A DNA stretch of 64,000 nucleotides. Origin: Pseudomonas sp. Os17 (GTDB lineage Bacteria; Pseudomonadota; Gammaproteobacteria; Pseudomonadales; Pseudomonadaceae). Numbering within the stretch: position 1 is the stretch's first letter; each line of letters begins with the position of its first letter. A program made the translations under genes and the position numbers. The stretch spans positions 1,181,501 through 1,245,500 of the forward strand of contig NZ_AP014627.1 in the NCBI RefSeq assembly GCF_001547895.1. The letters run 5' to 3'. The notes beneath the pieces are model-generated. The model saw only the letters and a list, made by a program, of their open reading frames with translations, was not told where the DNA came from and searched no databases. Shown in pieces: positions 52,801 to 59,944 of this stretch.

Positions 52801-53421
52801 GCCTGTGACAATGCCCAGGAGGCGCTGCAGCAGTGGCGTTCCGGGGCCTTTGACGTACTGATGACCGATTGCAACATGCCGCAGATGAGCGGCTATGCAC
52901 TGACCGAGGCCATCCGCCGGATCGAGGCGCAAGAGGGGCGTCGGCGCTGTCCGGTGATCGGTTGTACCGCCAATGCTTTCGAAGACGAGCGAGAGCGCTG
53001 CGAGCGTGCCGGCATGGATCAATTGCTGGTCAAGCCGGTGACCCTGGATCAATTGGCTCAGTCCCTCGCGCGTTTCCTGCCGTCACCGTCATTCAATATC
53101 CAGACCTTGCGCGGGATGACTCAGGCCGATGAACCGGTGCTGCAGCGCATGTTGCAGGAGTTGTTGCGTAATCTCGACGAGGAGCAGCAGGCGCTGGAGG
53201 CGGCCCTGGCGGCGCAGGATTGGCGGGGCCTGGGAGGCACCTTGCACCGTCTCAAGGGGGTGTGTTGCCTGATTGACGCCTTGCCCCTGGCCAAGGTCTG
53301 TATCGCGTTGGAAGAGGTGGTCAAGGGGCAGCAGGCGCAGGCGCTGGCCAGTCATTGGCCGGAGTTGCGAGACGTTATCGGGATCTTGCGTAGCGACATT
53401 CAGGCGGCTCTGGACGAATAA
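49816..53421 (+). CDS. BvgS/RocS1-type unorthodox hybrid sensor kinase
   Basis: A 1201-residue membrane sensor with a full phosphorelay. Order: signal/anchor (~10-33), two periplasmic Venus-flytrap (SBP_bac_3) domains (~66-290 and ~305-535), membrane segment (~553-570), PAS (~590-705), histidine kinase with H727 in STMSHEIRTPM, ATPase with NLLSNALKF and TGPGIS, receiver with D1018 in MTDCNMP, and HPt with H1144 in LHRLKG. GGGAGG precedes ATG 49816. The next genes encode an EAL regulator and a convergent LuxR-type regulator, the composition of the Pseudomonas Roc/Sad system that controls fimbriae and biofilm. Ligand is unknown. Confidence 0.9.
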   Translation: MSNRQTHCMSLALWRLVGGLLACLFCGALLAAATKNLPFKLVPAFVDLEPLALAPAERQWLATHKTLRVGIAIDDYQPIDITRDRNRYQGISADYLALVGERLGVTMEVLGFSEREQAIEALRNGSIDVLTSANGYERGVSGLRFTSDYMPDRAVVVVRRDGVSSSDDLAGKKLVLLDGYANAEQVHAAYPNSQIMLSPNLYSGLEALNQGDADAFIGNEIIVRAYQALRPYLAVRIQDESRLPPTGFAFATRDDNVLLAGMLEQALQSIDESLQREIQARWTTGLGANISGERIELSAEEQAWILQHPHVMVASQQYPPHVFKDKEGRWAGLNIDLLNRISRMTGLHFVHKESLTTAQTLELLESGQAQMNSTLTASEDRRLFLNFSHAFGGAAWVFVVRPEDRRLSSLEQLAGEVLALPARHTLESYIRRNYPDIRLRSVASDEEARALVSSGEARATIQNEVQVQALGAADDGLRVGRSVEGTWSADEFSVRKDQPELLSILNKSLEALPVAELSAIRLKWLGATPVPMPAWQRVPTWVYWAIATALLFGLASLAWSSRLKRQIQQRLQAEQRLNDQLVFMRALLDGIPNPIFVRDLEGRLITCNKSYEQQLGTSLELIRGRQLTELDLLPAATARQLHGEIMQLLASEASVFADRQVETRNGSIHAYQWTVPFYSADGLLQGLLGGWIDITERKRLENQLVEARQAADQANAAKSAFLSTMSHEIRTPMTAIVGLLELEKEQARVRGAPFSEALRVAYRSAQELISLMGDSLDLAKIEAGHMQLVPQVTALKPFFESVRQLFEVTARNQGVHLRLVFNAEAQGRYFFDPLRLRQVLHNLLSNALKFTAEGEVRVTVERQPDESGIECLRISVADTGPGISAEQQANIFTPFVQADAMTSSTYGGTGLGLSICRQLIELMGGRIHLSSEPGAGTVVTLELYPERVSDDLEPQASPSAERPPSRSIEVLVVDDLSANRMVLSQQLMFLGHRVVACDNAQEALQQWRSGAFDVLMTDCNMPQMSGYALTEAIRRIEAQEGRRRCPVIGCTANAFEDERERCERAGMDQLLVKPVTLDQLAQSLARFLPSPSFNIQTLRGMTQADEPVLQRMLQELLRNLDEEQQALEAALAAQDWRGLGGTLHRLKGVCCLIDALPLAKVCIALEEVVKGQQAQALASHWPELRDVIGILRSDIQAALDE

Positions 53422-53512
53422 GACTTGTCCTATGTGTGGTTAGGAAATATCTGACTACCGTGTCGGCTCGTAGTGGACTGTTTCACTTGCGCCGTCTCGG
53501 AGGTTGCCCCCC

Positions 53513-54778
53513 ATGAATACGCTTAACGTGCTGATTCTCGAAGATAACTCGTTCCAGTTGATGGCCTTGCACCAGATGCTCAACGCCAATGGCGTTTTCA
53601 ACGTGCTGGCTGCCGAGAACGTGGCATCCGCGCGGCGTTCGCTGGACAGCAAGGGGCCGGTGGATATCGCCATCTGCGATCTGTACCTGGAGCAGGCTGA
53701 CGGCCTGGAACTGATCCGTGATCTGGCCCGGCACCAGCAGGCCAAGGCCCTGATCATTCTCAGCGACGCGGAGCCGGATGTGCTTGAGGGCGCGTCCGGC
53801 ATGGCCCGTGAATTGGGCCTGAAAGTGCTCGCATGCCTGCCAAAACCGGCGTCGGCCGCGGTGATTGGCGACTTGCTCTGTGCCTATCAGTTGCACTCCA
53901 GGGCCGATGGCCCCGAGCTGAATCAGACACTGCTCCGGGACTTGCTGGGCCTTGAACCCTTTGTTCGCGAACCTGTGACCACGGACGAGGGGCTGGCGGC
54001 GGTGCTGGGTTGTGGCGTGGCGCACTTTCAGCCCGTCATCCACCAGCAGGGCGGGTTGCAGGGTGTCGAGGCACTGGCCCGCTGGCAGCATCCCGAGCGG
54101 GGCTTGCTGATGCCGGGCGAGTTTCTTCCCCTGATCGAGTTCGCCGGCCTGCAAGAACTCTTCACCTGGCACATGCTGGAGCAGGCACTTGAGCTGGTGG
54201 CCGGAGTGAAGCTGGTGCTGGGCTACTGGCTGCCGATTGCGGTGAACATTCCCACCGGCATCCTTGAGCGGCCGCTGTTCCCTCGGCAGTTGGAAGCCTT
54301 GCTGAGGCGCTTCGAAGTCCCGGCGCGGATGTTGACCCTGGAGCTGGTCGACACCACCCAATTGCAAACCGATAGCGCCCATGTCGAGGCACTGTTGCGC
54401 CTGCGGATGCTGGGCTGCAAGTTGTCCATTGGCGATTTCGGTACCGGGGGCACCAGTCTGCAGCGCCTGCTGGAGCTGCCTTTCACCGAGCTGAAGATCC
54501 CTCCGGTGTTTGTTGCAGGCATGGCGGCCGATGAACGCAAGCTGGCACTGGTCGGTGGCGCCACGAGCATGGCTCGGCGCATGTCCCTGGCGGTGGTGGT
54601 GACGGGCATCGAGAGTGAGGCCGACTGTTTGGCGGCCAGGGCGTTGGGGGCGGTTCATCTGCAGGGTTGTTTTATCGCGCCACCGATGAGCGCCGCCGAG
54701 TTGCGCCAATGGCTGGTCGAAACTTCAGGAGCGGGATGCAATGGGCCGGGCGAGCAGTTGGCCGGTTTGTGTGCCTAG
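53513..54778 (+). CDS. RocR-like response regulator with a degenerate EAL domain
   Basis: A 421-residue protein: receiver domain (~3-125, phospho-acceptor D56 in ICDLYLE) and EAL domain (~165-405). The EAL signature is kept (E186 in VEALARW), as is the Asn of VNIP. But DDFGTG is GDFGTG (G307), LKID is LKIPP (P330), and AEGVE is VTGIE (T364). These positions hold metal ligands and catalytic groups in active phosphodiesterases, so loss of c-di-GMP hydrolysis is likely. GGAGG is 9 bases before ATG 53513. It follows the sensor by 91 bases. Its stop overlaps that of the convergent regulator gene by 4 bases. Confidence 0.9.
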   Translation: MNTLNVLILEDNSFQLMALHQMLNANGVFNVLAAENVASARRSLDSKGPVDIAICDLYLEQADGLELIRDLARHQQAKALIILSDAEPDVLEGASGMARELGLKVLACLPKPASAAVIGDLLCAYQLHSRADGPELNQTLLRDLLGLEPFVREPVTTDEGLAAVLGCGVAHFQPVIHQQGGLQGVEALARWQHPERGLLMPGEFLPLIEFAGLQELFTWHMLEQALELVAGVKLVLGYWLPIAVNIPTGILERPLFPRQLEALLRRFEVPARMLTLELVDTTQLQTDSAHVEALLRLRMLGCKLSIGDFGTGGTSLQRLLELPFTELKIPPVFVAGMAADERKLALVGGATSMARRMSLAVVVTGIESEADCLAARALGAVHLQGCFIAPPMSAAELRQWLVETSGAGCNGPGEQLAGLCA

Positions 54779-55428
54779 GACAGCCCATGTTCCTGAACGT
54801 AGATGTACAGCGCCGCTTCGCTGGAAAGACCCAGTTTGCGCATGGCGCTGACTTTCTGTGCGCTGACGGTCTGTTTGCTGCGGTTGAGCCGGGTGGCAAT
54901 TTCCCCCACGGCATGGCCGGCGGCCAGCAGGCGGATCACTTCCAGCTCCCGGGGGGACAACTGGTCCTTGGACACCAGGCGATCCGGGCCCACTTCGCCG
55001 GCAAGGCTCAGGGCCCGGCTGATGGCCTGGGCGACATAGCGTTTGTGCTGTCGTGCCCGGGCAATGGCGGACGGCAACTCATCGGCCAGGCTGGCCTTGC
55101 TCAGCAGGCCCATCACGCCGAGGTCGAGGATCGAGCGGAACAGTCCGGCGTGGTTGAGCATGGTCACCACCACGATGGGCAGATCGGGATGATGCCGGCG
55201 CAGTTGTTCGATCAGGCGCAGGCCGTCGTTCTGTTGCTCCTCGGGCATCATGAAATCCGTTACCAGCACATCGCATTCCGTGTCCTGCAGCAACTGGACG
55301 AGGGCGGAGGGGGATCGGGCTTCACCGACGATCATCAAGCTGTCGTTTTGCTCCAGCACGGCACGCAGGCCGATCAGGAAGATCGGGTGGTCGTCGGCAA
55401 GGATGATGCGCAATCTGTGGTTCGACAT
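54775..55428 (-). CDS. LuxR/NarL-type response regulator (RocA1-like)
   Basis: A 217-residue regulator: receiver (~4-125) with acidic DD pair in ILADDHP, D in VTDFMMPEEQ, and a LuxR-type helix-turn-helix (~150-212) with LSPRELEVIRLLAAGH and TRLNRSKQTVSAQK. It is convergent with the EAL regulator and has its own promoter. In the RocA1 scheme the sensor phosphorylates this protein to activate target genes, while the EAL protein competes. ATG 55428 (MSNHRLRIILADD) is chosen; a longer frame to 55500 lacks similarity. Confidence 0.92.
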   Translation of the reverse strand: MSNHRLRIILADDHPIFLIGLRAVLEQNDSLMIVGEARSPSALVQLLQDTECDVLVTDFMMPEEQQNDGLRLIEQLRRHHPDLPIVVVTMLNHAGLFRSILDLGVMGLLSKASLADELPSAIARARQHKRYVAQAISRALSLAGEVGPDRLVSKDQLSPRELEVIRLLAAGHAVGEIATRLNRSKQTVSAQKVSAMRKLGLSSEAALYIYVQEHGLS

Positions 55429-55646
55429 TGCTTTCAAAGCTTGGGCTCCAATGCAACGGCGGCGTGGGTTGCGCCTGGTTGGCCGTTTTATATCTGTCAT
55501 GTTACCCGTGCATGCTCGATTGACTCAGGTCGGCAGCAGTAGGCGTGGCGAACTTTCTTCTCTGAGCGATGGTCACTTGAATGTCAGAAAGCTACCGGCA
55601 TTTTTGTTTTCGAACCTCTAATTCGAGCTATTGAGTGGTGATCTAG

Positions 55647-55934
55647 ATGGAAAGTATCAGTCTTTTATTGAGTGAGTCGTTGAGTCCCTACCAGGTCACG
55701 CTGATGCCCTGTGGCGCCCACGGTGAATGCCTGGTGAGGCTGAAGAATACCGCTGGTGCGATTGTCGTGGAGCGTGAGGTCAATCAGGCCCAGCTCACCG
55801 ACAAGCGCCTGCTGACCGATGTGGTCGATGGGCTGCACCGTGATGTGTTGATCGCTGAAGGGCGGCTGGAGCCTTGCGTGATCGCAGCCTTGCGCCACGC
55901 CGCCGAAGGCAAGGTGTTCGATCAGCACCGCTGA
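55647..55934 (+). CDS. DUF3509 small protein
   Basis: A 95-residue protein of the Pseudomonas-restricted DUF3509 family (by pattern memory): MESISLLLSESLSPYQVTL at the start and LVDGLHRDVLIAEG-like DVVDGLHRDVLIAEGRLEP near residue 65. No membrane segment. Function unknown. No strong Shine-Dalgarno is seen. It stands alone between the rocA1-like promoter region and a terminator, so it is monocistronic. Confidence 0.82.
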   Translation: MESISLLLSESLSPYQVTLMPCGAHGECLVRLKNTAGAIVVEREVNQAQLTDKRLLTDVVDGLHRDVLIAEGRLEPCVIAALRHAAEGKVFDQHR

Positions 55935-56051
55935 TGCAAATTTTTACGGAACCTTCCGCCAGTCGTATCAGTCAGACTCAGTATCAGCAGGATCAGGCAT
56001 TGTGCTCCGGTGCTTGCAGCCGGCTGATACCGGTCGTCAAAGACCGCGTTT

Positions 56052-56090
56052 AACCCCGAGTCGTCTCCCCACTTCTCGGGGTTTCTTTTT
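56052..56090 (+). terminator. Terminator after the DUF3509 gene
   Basis: AACCCCGAG (56052-56060) pairs with CTCGGGGTT (56074-56082), followed by a T-rich tail. It is also positioned to stop the convergent gene. Confidence 0.85.
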
Positions 56091-56102
56091 GCCCGGGATT
56101 TG

Positions 56103-56942
56103 TCAGTGGTCGTGCAGGTCCTGGAAGTAGGCGCGGGCGTCGGCGCGGTATTCGTCGCGCATTCCGGGGTCCAGCCAGGCGGCATACAGCTCCACCAGTT
56201 GCTCTTCGCGCAGCTTGAGCAGGGCCTGGTTGATCTGGGTGATGGCCTGCCTGCCCTGTGGGGTGTCGGAGCAGCCGACGTGGATTTCCTGATACTTGCT
56301 GGTGCCTTCGATCGGATAGAACTCCAGATCCTGCGGGTCGATACCCTGCTGCATGGCCTGATAGCGGATTTCCGGCCAGTAGCCCAGGAGCAGTTGCAGG
56401 CGGCCCAGGCGCTGCATCTGCAGCAGGCTGCCCAGGGCGTCGTTGCCATAGTGGGCGCGAATCTGCTGCGGCGACACTTGCTGTAGCAGGTTGTCGAGCT
56501 GTTGCCCGTAGCTGCGCTCGGCCACCACGCCAATCAGTTCTTTGCCGCTCTCGAGCAGGCCATGCAGGTCGACCTTGCCGTCATGCAGGAAGTGCGCGAG
56601 TTGTTCGCGGTCGGCGCGGCGGATCGCCAGGCCATTGCTCAATACGCGAAAGCTGGTGATGGAGTAGGCGACCCACTGCGCGCGCTCCTTGCTCCAGATC
56701 AGCGCCGGGTCGCAGGTGAAGCTGGGCTCGCGCAGCATCTGCATGCCTCGGGCGCGATTGACCCGGACCAGCTCGTGCTGGTACTCGGGCAGGCTGGCGA
56801 TCAGTTGTGGCATCAGCAGGTCGATGACGCCGCGGCCTTTCTGCTGGCCTTCGAACACATTCAAGGGGGGCAGGTCGCGCAGCAGCCAGGTGAGCATTTC
56901 CCCGGCGTGGCCGGGTGGGCAGGGCAGCCACAGCAGGCACAC
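56103..56942 (-). CDS. Periplasmic solute-binding-like protein, start unclear
   Basis: A substrate-binding-like domain (TIGR02285/SBP_bac_3 type), with MLTWLLRDLPPLNVFEG after the signal region, ESGKELIGVVAERSYG in the middle and PEGTSKY-like IEGTSKYQEIHVG late. From the first available start, GTG 56942, it has 279 residues and a short signal-like leader. The open frame continues upstream for about 30 more codons encoding a basic, hydrophobic signal peptide (RRSKPGLGRLTTALAVCLLW), but that extension has no ATG, GTG or TTG in frame. The true start is therefore unresolved. The ligand and partner are unknown; a sensor-free orphan. Confidence 0.75.
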   Translation of the reverse strand: MCLLWLPCPPGHAGEMLTWLLRDLPPLNVFEGQQKGRGVIDLLMPQLIASLPEYQHELVRVNRARGMQMLREPSFTCDPALIWSKERAQWVAYSITSFRVLSNGLAIRRADREQLAHFLHDGKVDLHGLLESGKELIGVVAERSYGQQLDNLLQQVSPQQIRAHYGNDALGSLLQMQRLGRLQLLLGYWPEIRYQAMQQGIDPQDLEFYPIEGTSKYQEIHVGCSDTPQGRQAITQINQALLKLREEQLVELYAAWLDPGMRDEYRADARAYFQDLHDH

Positions 56943-57030
56943 CGCGAGCGCCGTCGTCAGTCGGCCAAGGCCGGGCTTCGAGCGTCGATGTGCCGGTTGT
57001 GGAGCGTCGGTGTGAGACGGCTGTTTCAGG

Positions 57031-58230
57031 TTAGATTGCCCCAGAGTTGCGCAAGTGCTGGATCTGCTCGCTGCTGTAGCCCAGGCCCTCCAGGACCTGT
57101 GCCGAATGTTCGCCCAGTTCGGGGCCGATCCAGTCCGCGGAGCCGGGCGTCTCAGAGAGTTTCGGCACGATGCCGGGCATCTTGAAGGCCTTGCCGTCCG
57201 GCAGCTTGGCCTGGAGGAACATTTCCCGGGCCAGAAATTGCGGATCGTTGAACATGTCTTCGGCGCTGAAGATCCGGCTGGCCGGGACTTCGGCCTGGTT
57301 CAGTTGCTCCAGCACCCGTTCCAGGGGCAGGGACGCCACCCAGCGATCGATCACCCCGTACAGTTCGTCGCGGCGAGTGTCGCGTCCGTCGTTGCTGGCC
57401 AGCGCGGGATCGTTGGCCAGGTCGTCGCGGCCGATGAGGTGCATGAAGCGCTTGAAGATCGCGTCGCCGTTGGCGCCGATCTGCACGTGCCTGCCGTCGG
57501 CGCTGGTGTGGATCGACGACGGGGTGATGCCGGGCATGATGTTGCCGCTGCGCTCGCGGATAAAGCCGAACACGTCGAACTCCGGAACCATGCTCTCCAT
57601 CATGGCGAAGATCGCCTCGTACAGCGCCACGTCCACCACTTGCCCCTGGCCGCCGTTGACCTCGCGATGACGCAGGGCCATCAGGGCGCCGATCACGCCC
57701 CACAGAGCGGCGATGGAGTCGCCGATGGAGATTCCGGTGCGCACCGGCGGGCGGTCCTCGAAGCCGGTGATGTAGCGCAGGCCACCCATGGATTCGCCCA
57801 CGGCGCCGAAGCCCGGCTGGTCCTTCATCGGTCCGGTCTGGCCGAAGCCGGACAGGCGCACCATCACCAGTTTCGGGTTCAGGGCGTGCAGCACGTCCCA
57901 GCCTAGGCCGAGCTTCTCCAGCACGCCGGGGCGGAAGTTCTCGATCAGGATGTCCGCTTCGCCCAGCAGTTGCTTGAGCACCGCCAGGCCTTCGGGGTGC
58001 TTGAGGTTCAGGGTCAGGGATTTCTTGTTGCGCGCCTGGACGAACCACCACAGCGAAGTGCCTTCATACAGCTTGCGCCACTTGCGCAACGGATCGCCGC
58101 CGTCCGGGGATTCGACCTTGATCACCTCTGCACCGAACTCGGCGCAGATGCGCGAGGCGAAGGGGCCGGCGATCAGGGTGCCGAGTTCGATCACTTTCAA
58201 TCCGGCGAGGGGCTTGCTGAGACTGTTCAT
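57031..58230 (-). CDS. Class III CoA-transferase (CaiB/BaiF family)
   Basis: A 399-residue intertwined-dimer CoA-transferase. Family marks: LAGLKVIELGTLIAGPFASRI at the start (shown in part: KVIELGTLIAGPFA), LNLKHPEG and SGFGQTGP. Close relatives lie beside glutaryl-CoA dehydrogenase in pseudomonads (PA0446 next to gcdH) and serve glutarate metabolism, but no gcdH is in this window, so the substrate is unproved. It is divergent from the yjfI-pspA cluster. A GACC-ATT-GGTC palindrome lies at 58267-58277 in its upstream region. Confidence 0.9.
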   Translation of the reverse strand: MNSLSKPLAGLKVIELGTLIAGPFASRICAEFGAEVIKVESPDGGDPLRKWRKLYEGTSLWWFVQARNKKSLTLNLKHPEGLAVLKQLLGEADILIENFRPGVLEKLGLGWDVLHALNPKLVMVRLSGFGQTGPMKDQPGFGAVGESMGGLRYITGFEDRPPVRTGISIGDSIAALWGVIGALMALRHREVNGGQGQVVDVALYEAIFAMMESMVPEFDVFGFIRERSGNIMPGITPSSIHTSADGRHVQIGANGDAIFKRFMHLIGRDDLANDPALASNDGRDTRRDELYGVIDRWVASLPLERVLEQLNQAEVPASRIFSAEDMFNDPQFLAREMFLQAKLPDGKAFKMPGIVPKLSETPGSADWIGPELGEHSAQVLEGLGYSSEQIQHLRNSGAI

Positions 58231-58546
58231 GGGGCATCCGCTGGGCAGGAAAATCCGCCTAGCCTAGACCATTGGTCGTGATTAAGTCAGCGTCCGGCGC
58301 CGGCCCGCGTTGATTATTTCCGGGTGGCTGCGCAGACAATTGTGCTTCTCATTCCCTTTGGTGACAGGTTTAATGACGCCTTTCGAGAGAACGCGCTTGC
58401 AAAGGACGCAATCTGGTCTATGTCCGTGACGGAGCCTGTGCTCTTGCCGGAACGGTAAGTCTGATAAATCTCGTTACAAATACTCGATCAAAAACTTACA
58501 TGTGATGAATTGAACTCCTTACATGTGATGCTCTAGTCTGTGCGCC
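58231..58546. promoter_or_regulatory. Divergent intergenic region upstream of the yjfI-pspA-yqiJK cluster
   Basis: 316 bases. It holds a GACC-ATT-GGTC palindrome near the CoA-transferase start and, at the other end, TTGAAC (58510-58515) followed 18 bases later by TAGTCT (58534-58539), a plausible but weak promoter for yjfI. Two 13-base repeats sit in and beside that promoter. No gene is recognised. Confidence 0.55.
58495..58530 (+). promoter_or_regulatory. Tandem 13-bp operator-like repeats (CTTACATGTGATG x2)
   Basis: CTTACATGTGATG occurs at 58495-58507 and again, identical, at 58518-58530. The start-to-start distance is 23 bases, about two helical turns, so both copies face the same side of the DNA. 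The ACATGT core is a palindrome. The second copy lies between the putative -35 and -10 of yjfI. Confidence 0.8.
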
Positions 58547-59167
58547 ATGGAAAACAAATCCTCAGCCCATTACCAACGTTTATTCCGCCAGCGCCTGCGT
58601 GATCAGGGCCTGGTGAAAAAGGAAGTCTGGATACTGCCGGAGAACGCCCAGGCGTTGCTGGCGGTTGAACGCAAACTGCGTCAGCCCTCCAAGGGGCTGG
58701 CTCCTGTGGAAAAGGATGGAGAAATGAGCATGCCGCAGATCTGGAATGCCCGATCGCTGTGCCAGGCCCTGATGGCCACCGAGTTGTTCAGCAGCGGCGA
58801 AGCCTGCGTTGAGCTGCTTGAAGGCGCCGAACCGAGCTTGCACGTGACCATGCGCGAATACGGCGACCTGCCGCTGTTCGTTGCCCTGTCCGGCGAGCAG
58901 ATTCTGGTCGAAGCCCTGCTCTGGCCGCAAAGCGAAGTGACCGATGTGCAGGCCTTCAATGAAGAAGTCCTGCTCAGCCGCCAGCTGTTCCCGCTGTCGA
59001 GCATCGGCCTGGAAACCCGTCTTGGCGGCGAGCGCTTCTACATGATGTTCGGCGCGCTCAGCGCTACCTCGATCCTCTCCAACGTGCTCTACGAGATCGA
59101 AACCCTGGCCAGCAACGTGATCAGGGCTACCGAGGCCTATGAAGGCTACCTGAAGGCTCAGGCCTGA
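58547..59167 (+). CDS. yjfI: YjfI-like protein (DUF2170)
   Basis: A 206-residue protein. The bulk (~60-206) is DUF2170, as in E. coli YjfI, which also precedes a PspA homolog. The N-terminal ~45 residues, with FRQRLRDQGLVKKEVWILPE, look like a ribbon-helix-helix DNA-binding segment as found in small antitoxins; this is inference. ATG 58547 has no visible Shine-Dalgarno. The spacing from the candidate -10 would put the transcript start at the ATG, so a leaderless message is possible. It starts the five-gene cluster; pspA follows after 15 bases. Confidence 0.85.
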   Translation: MENKSSAHYQRLFRQRLRDQGLVKKEVWILPENAQALLAVERKLRQPSKGLAPVEKDGEMSMPQIWNARSLCQALMATELFSSGEACVELLEGAEPSLHVTMREYGDLPLFVALSGEQILVEALLWPQSEVTDVQAFNEEVLLSRQLFPLSSIGLETRLGGERFYMMFGALSATSILSNVLYEIETLASNVIRATEAYEGYLKAQA

Positions 59168-59182
59168 CCTGGAGGAATGCAC

Positions 59183-59878
59183 ATGAACGTATGGAGCAAG
59201 TTGCTTACCGCCCTGCGCGGTGGCGCCAACGAAGCGGGTGAAGCCCTGGTGGACAGCCAGGCACTGAGGATTCTCGATCAGGAAATCCGCGACGCCGATC
59301 AGGAACTGCGCAAGTCCAAGGAGGCCCTGGCCGAGATCATGGCCCGGCAGAAACTCGCCGCCGAGCGCGCCAATGGCAGCGCGGCGAAGATCGCCGAATA
59401 TGAAACCTACGCCCTCAAGGCCCTGGAGTCGGGCAACGAACAGCTCGCCCAGGAAGTGGCGCAGAAAATCGCCAACCTGGAGAACGACCTGGCCGTGGAA
59501 CGCGAGCAGGCCGACGGTTTCGCCGCCAGCGTGGCCCAGTTGCGCAAGGCCGTGACCCAGGCCGAGGGCAATATCAAACATTTGAAACAGCAGGTGGATA
59601 CCGTCAAGGCCACCGAGAGCGTGCAGAAGGCCCAGCAGGCCGTGGCCCAGCGCTACGGCGGCTCCCAGAGCAAGCTGCACACCGCGGTGGAGTCCCTGGA
59701 GCGGATCAAGCAGAAGCAGGCCGAGCGCGCGGCGAAGATGGAAGCCGCAGCGGAGCTGGCCAGCACCAGCAACCCCGACGACGCCCTGGACGCCAAGTTG
59801 CGCGAGGCCGGGATCGTCGCCGGCAGCACCAGCGCCGACAGCGTGCTGGCGCGCCTCAAGGACCGTAACAAGTCCTGA
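59183..59878 (+). CDS. PspA/IM30-family protein
   Basis: A 231-residue, almost wholly helical and Ala/Glu/Lys-rich coiled-coil protein, typical of PspA/IM30 (ESCRT-III-like membrane-repair rods). The N-terminal amphipathic helix is MNVWSKLLTALRGG. The central region includes LRKSKEALAEIMARQK. The family usually binds membrane and protects the proton gradient. E. coli YjfJ occupies the same slot after YjfI. ATG 59183 has GGAGG 7 bases upstream; the ATG at 59177 is only 1 base from it. No PspF/PspBC genes are seen here, so regulation is not the classical Psp circuit. Confidence 0.92.
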   Translation: MNVWSKLLTALRGGANEAGEALVDSQALRILDQEIRDADQELRKSKEALAEIMARQKLAAERANGSAAKIAEYETYALKALESGNEQLAQEVAQKIANLENDLAVEREQADGFAASVAQLRKAVTQAEGNIKHLKQQVDTVKATESVQKAQQAVAQRYGGSQSKLHTAVESLERIKQKQAERAAKMEAAAELASTSNPDDALDAKLREAGIVAGSTSADSVLARLKDRNKS

Positions 59879-59944
59879 TTCATCGTTGTGTTGTAGGGGC
59901 GGGGTCGTCGGGCCTTGCCCGGCTTTTTCAGGGATAGGAAAGCA

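Noticed and set aside
55520..55580. AlgU-type promoter (GAACTT ... TCTGA) upstream of the DUF3509 gene
   Set aside because: The two boxes are only 5 bases apart; AlgU sites need 16-17.
58410..58470. Sigma-54 promoter upstream of yjfI
   Set aside because: GG and GC are 13 bases apart rather than 10, so the pattern fails.
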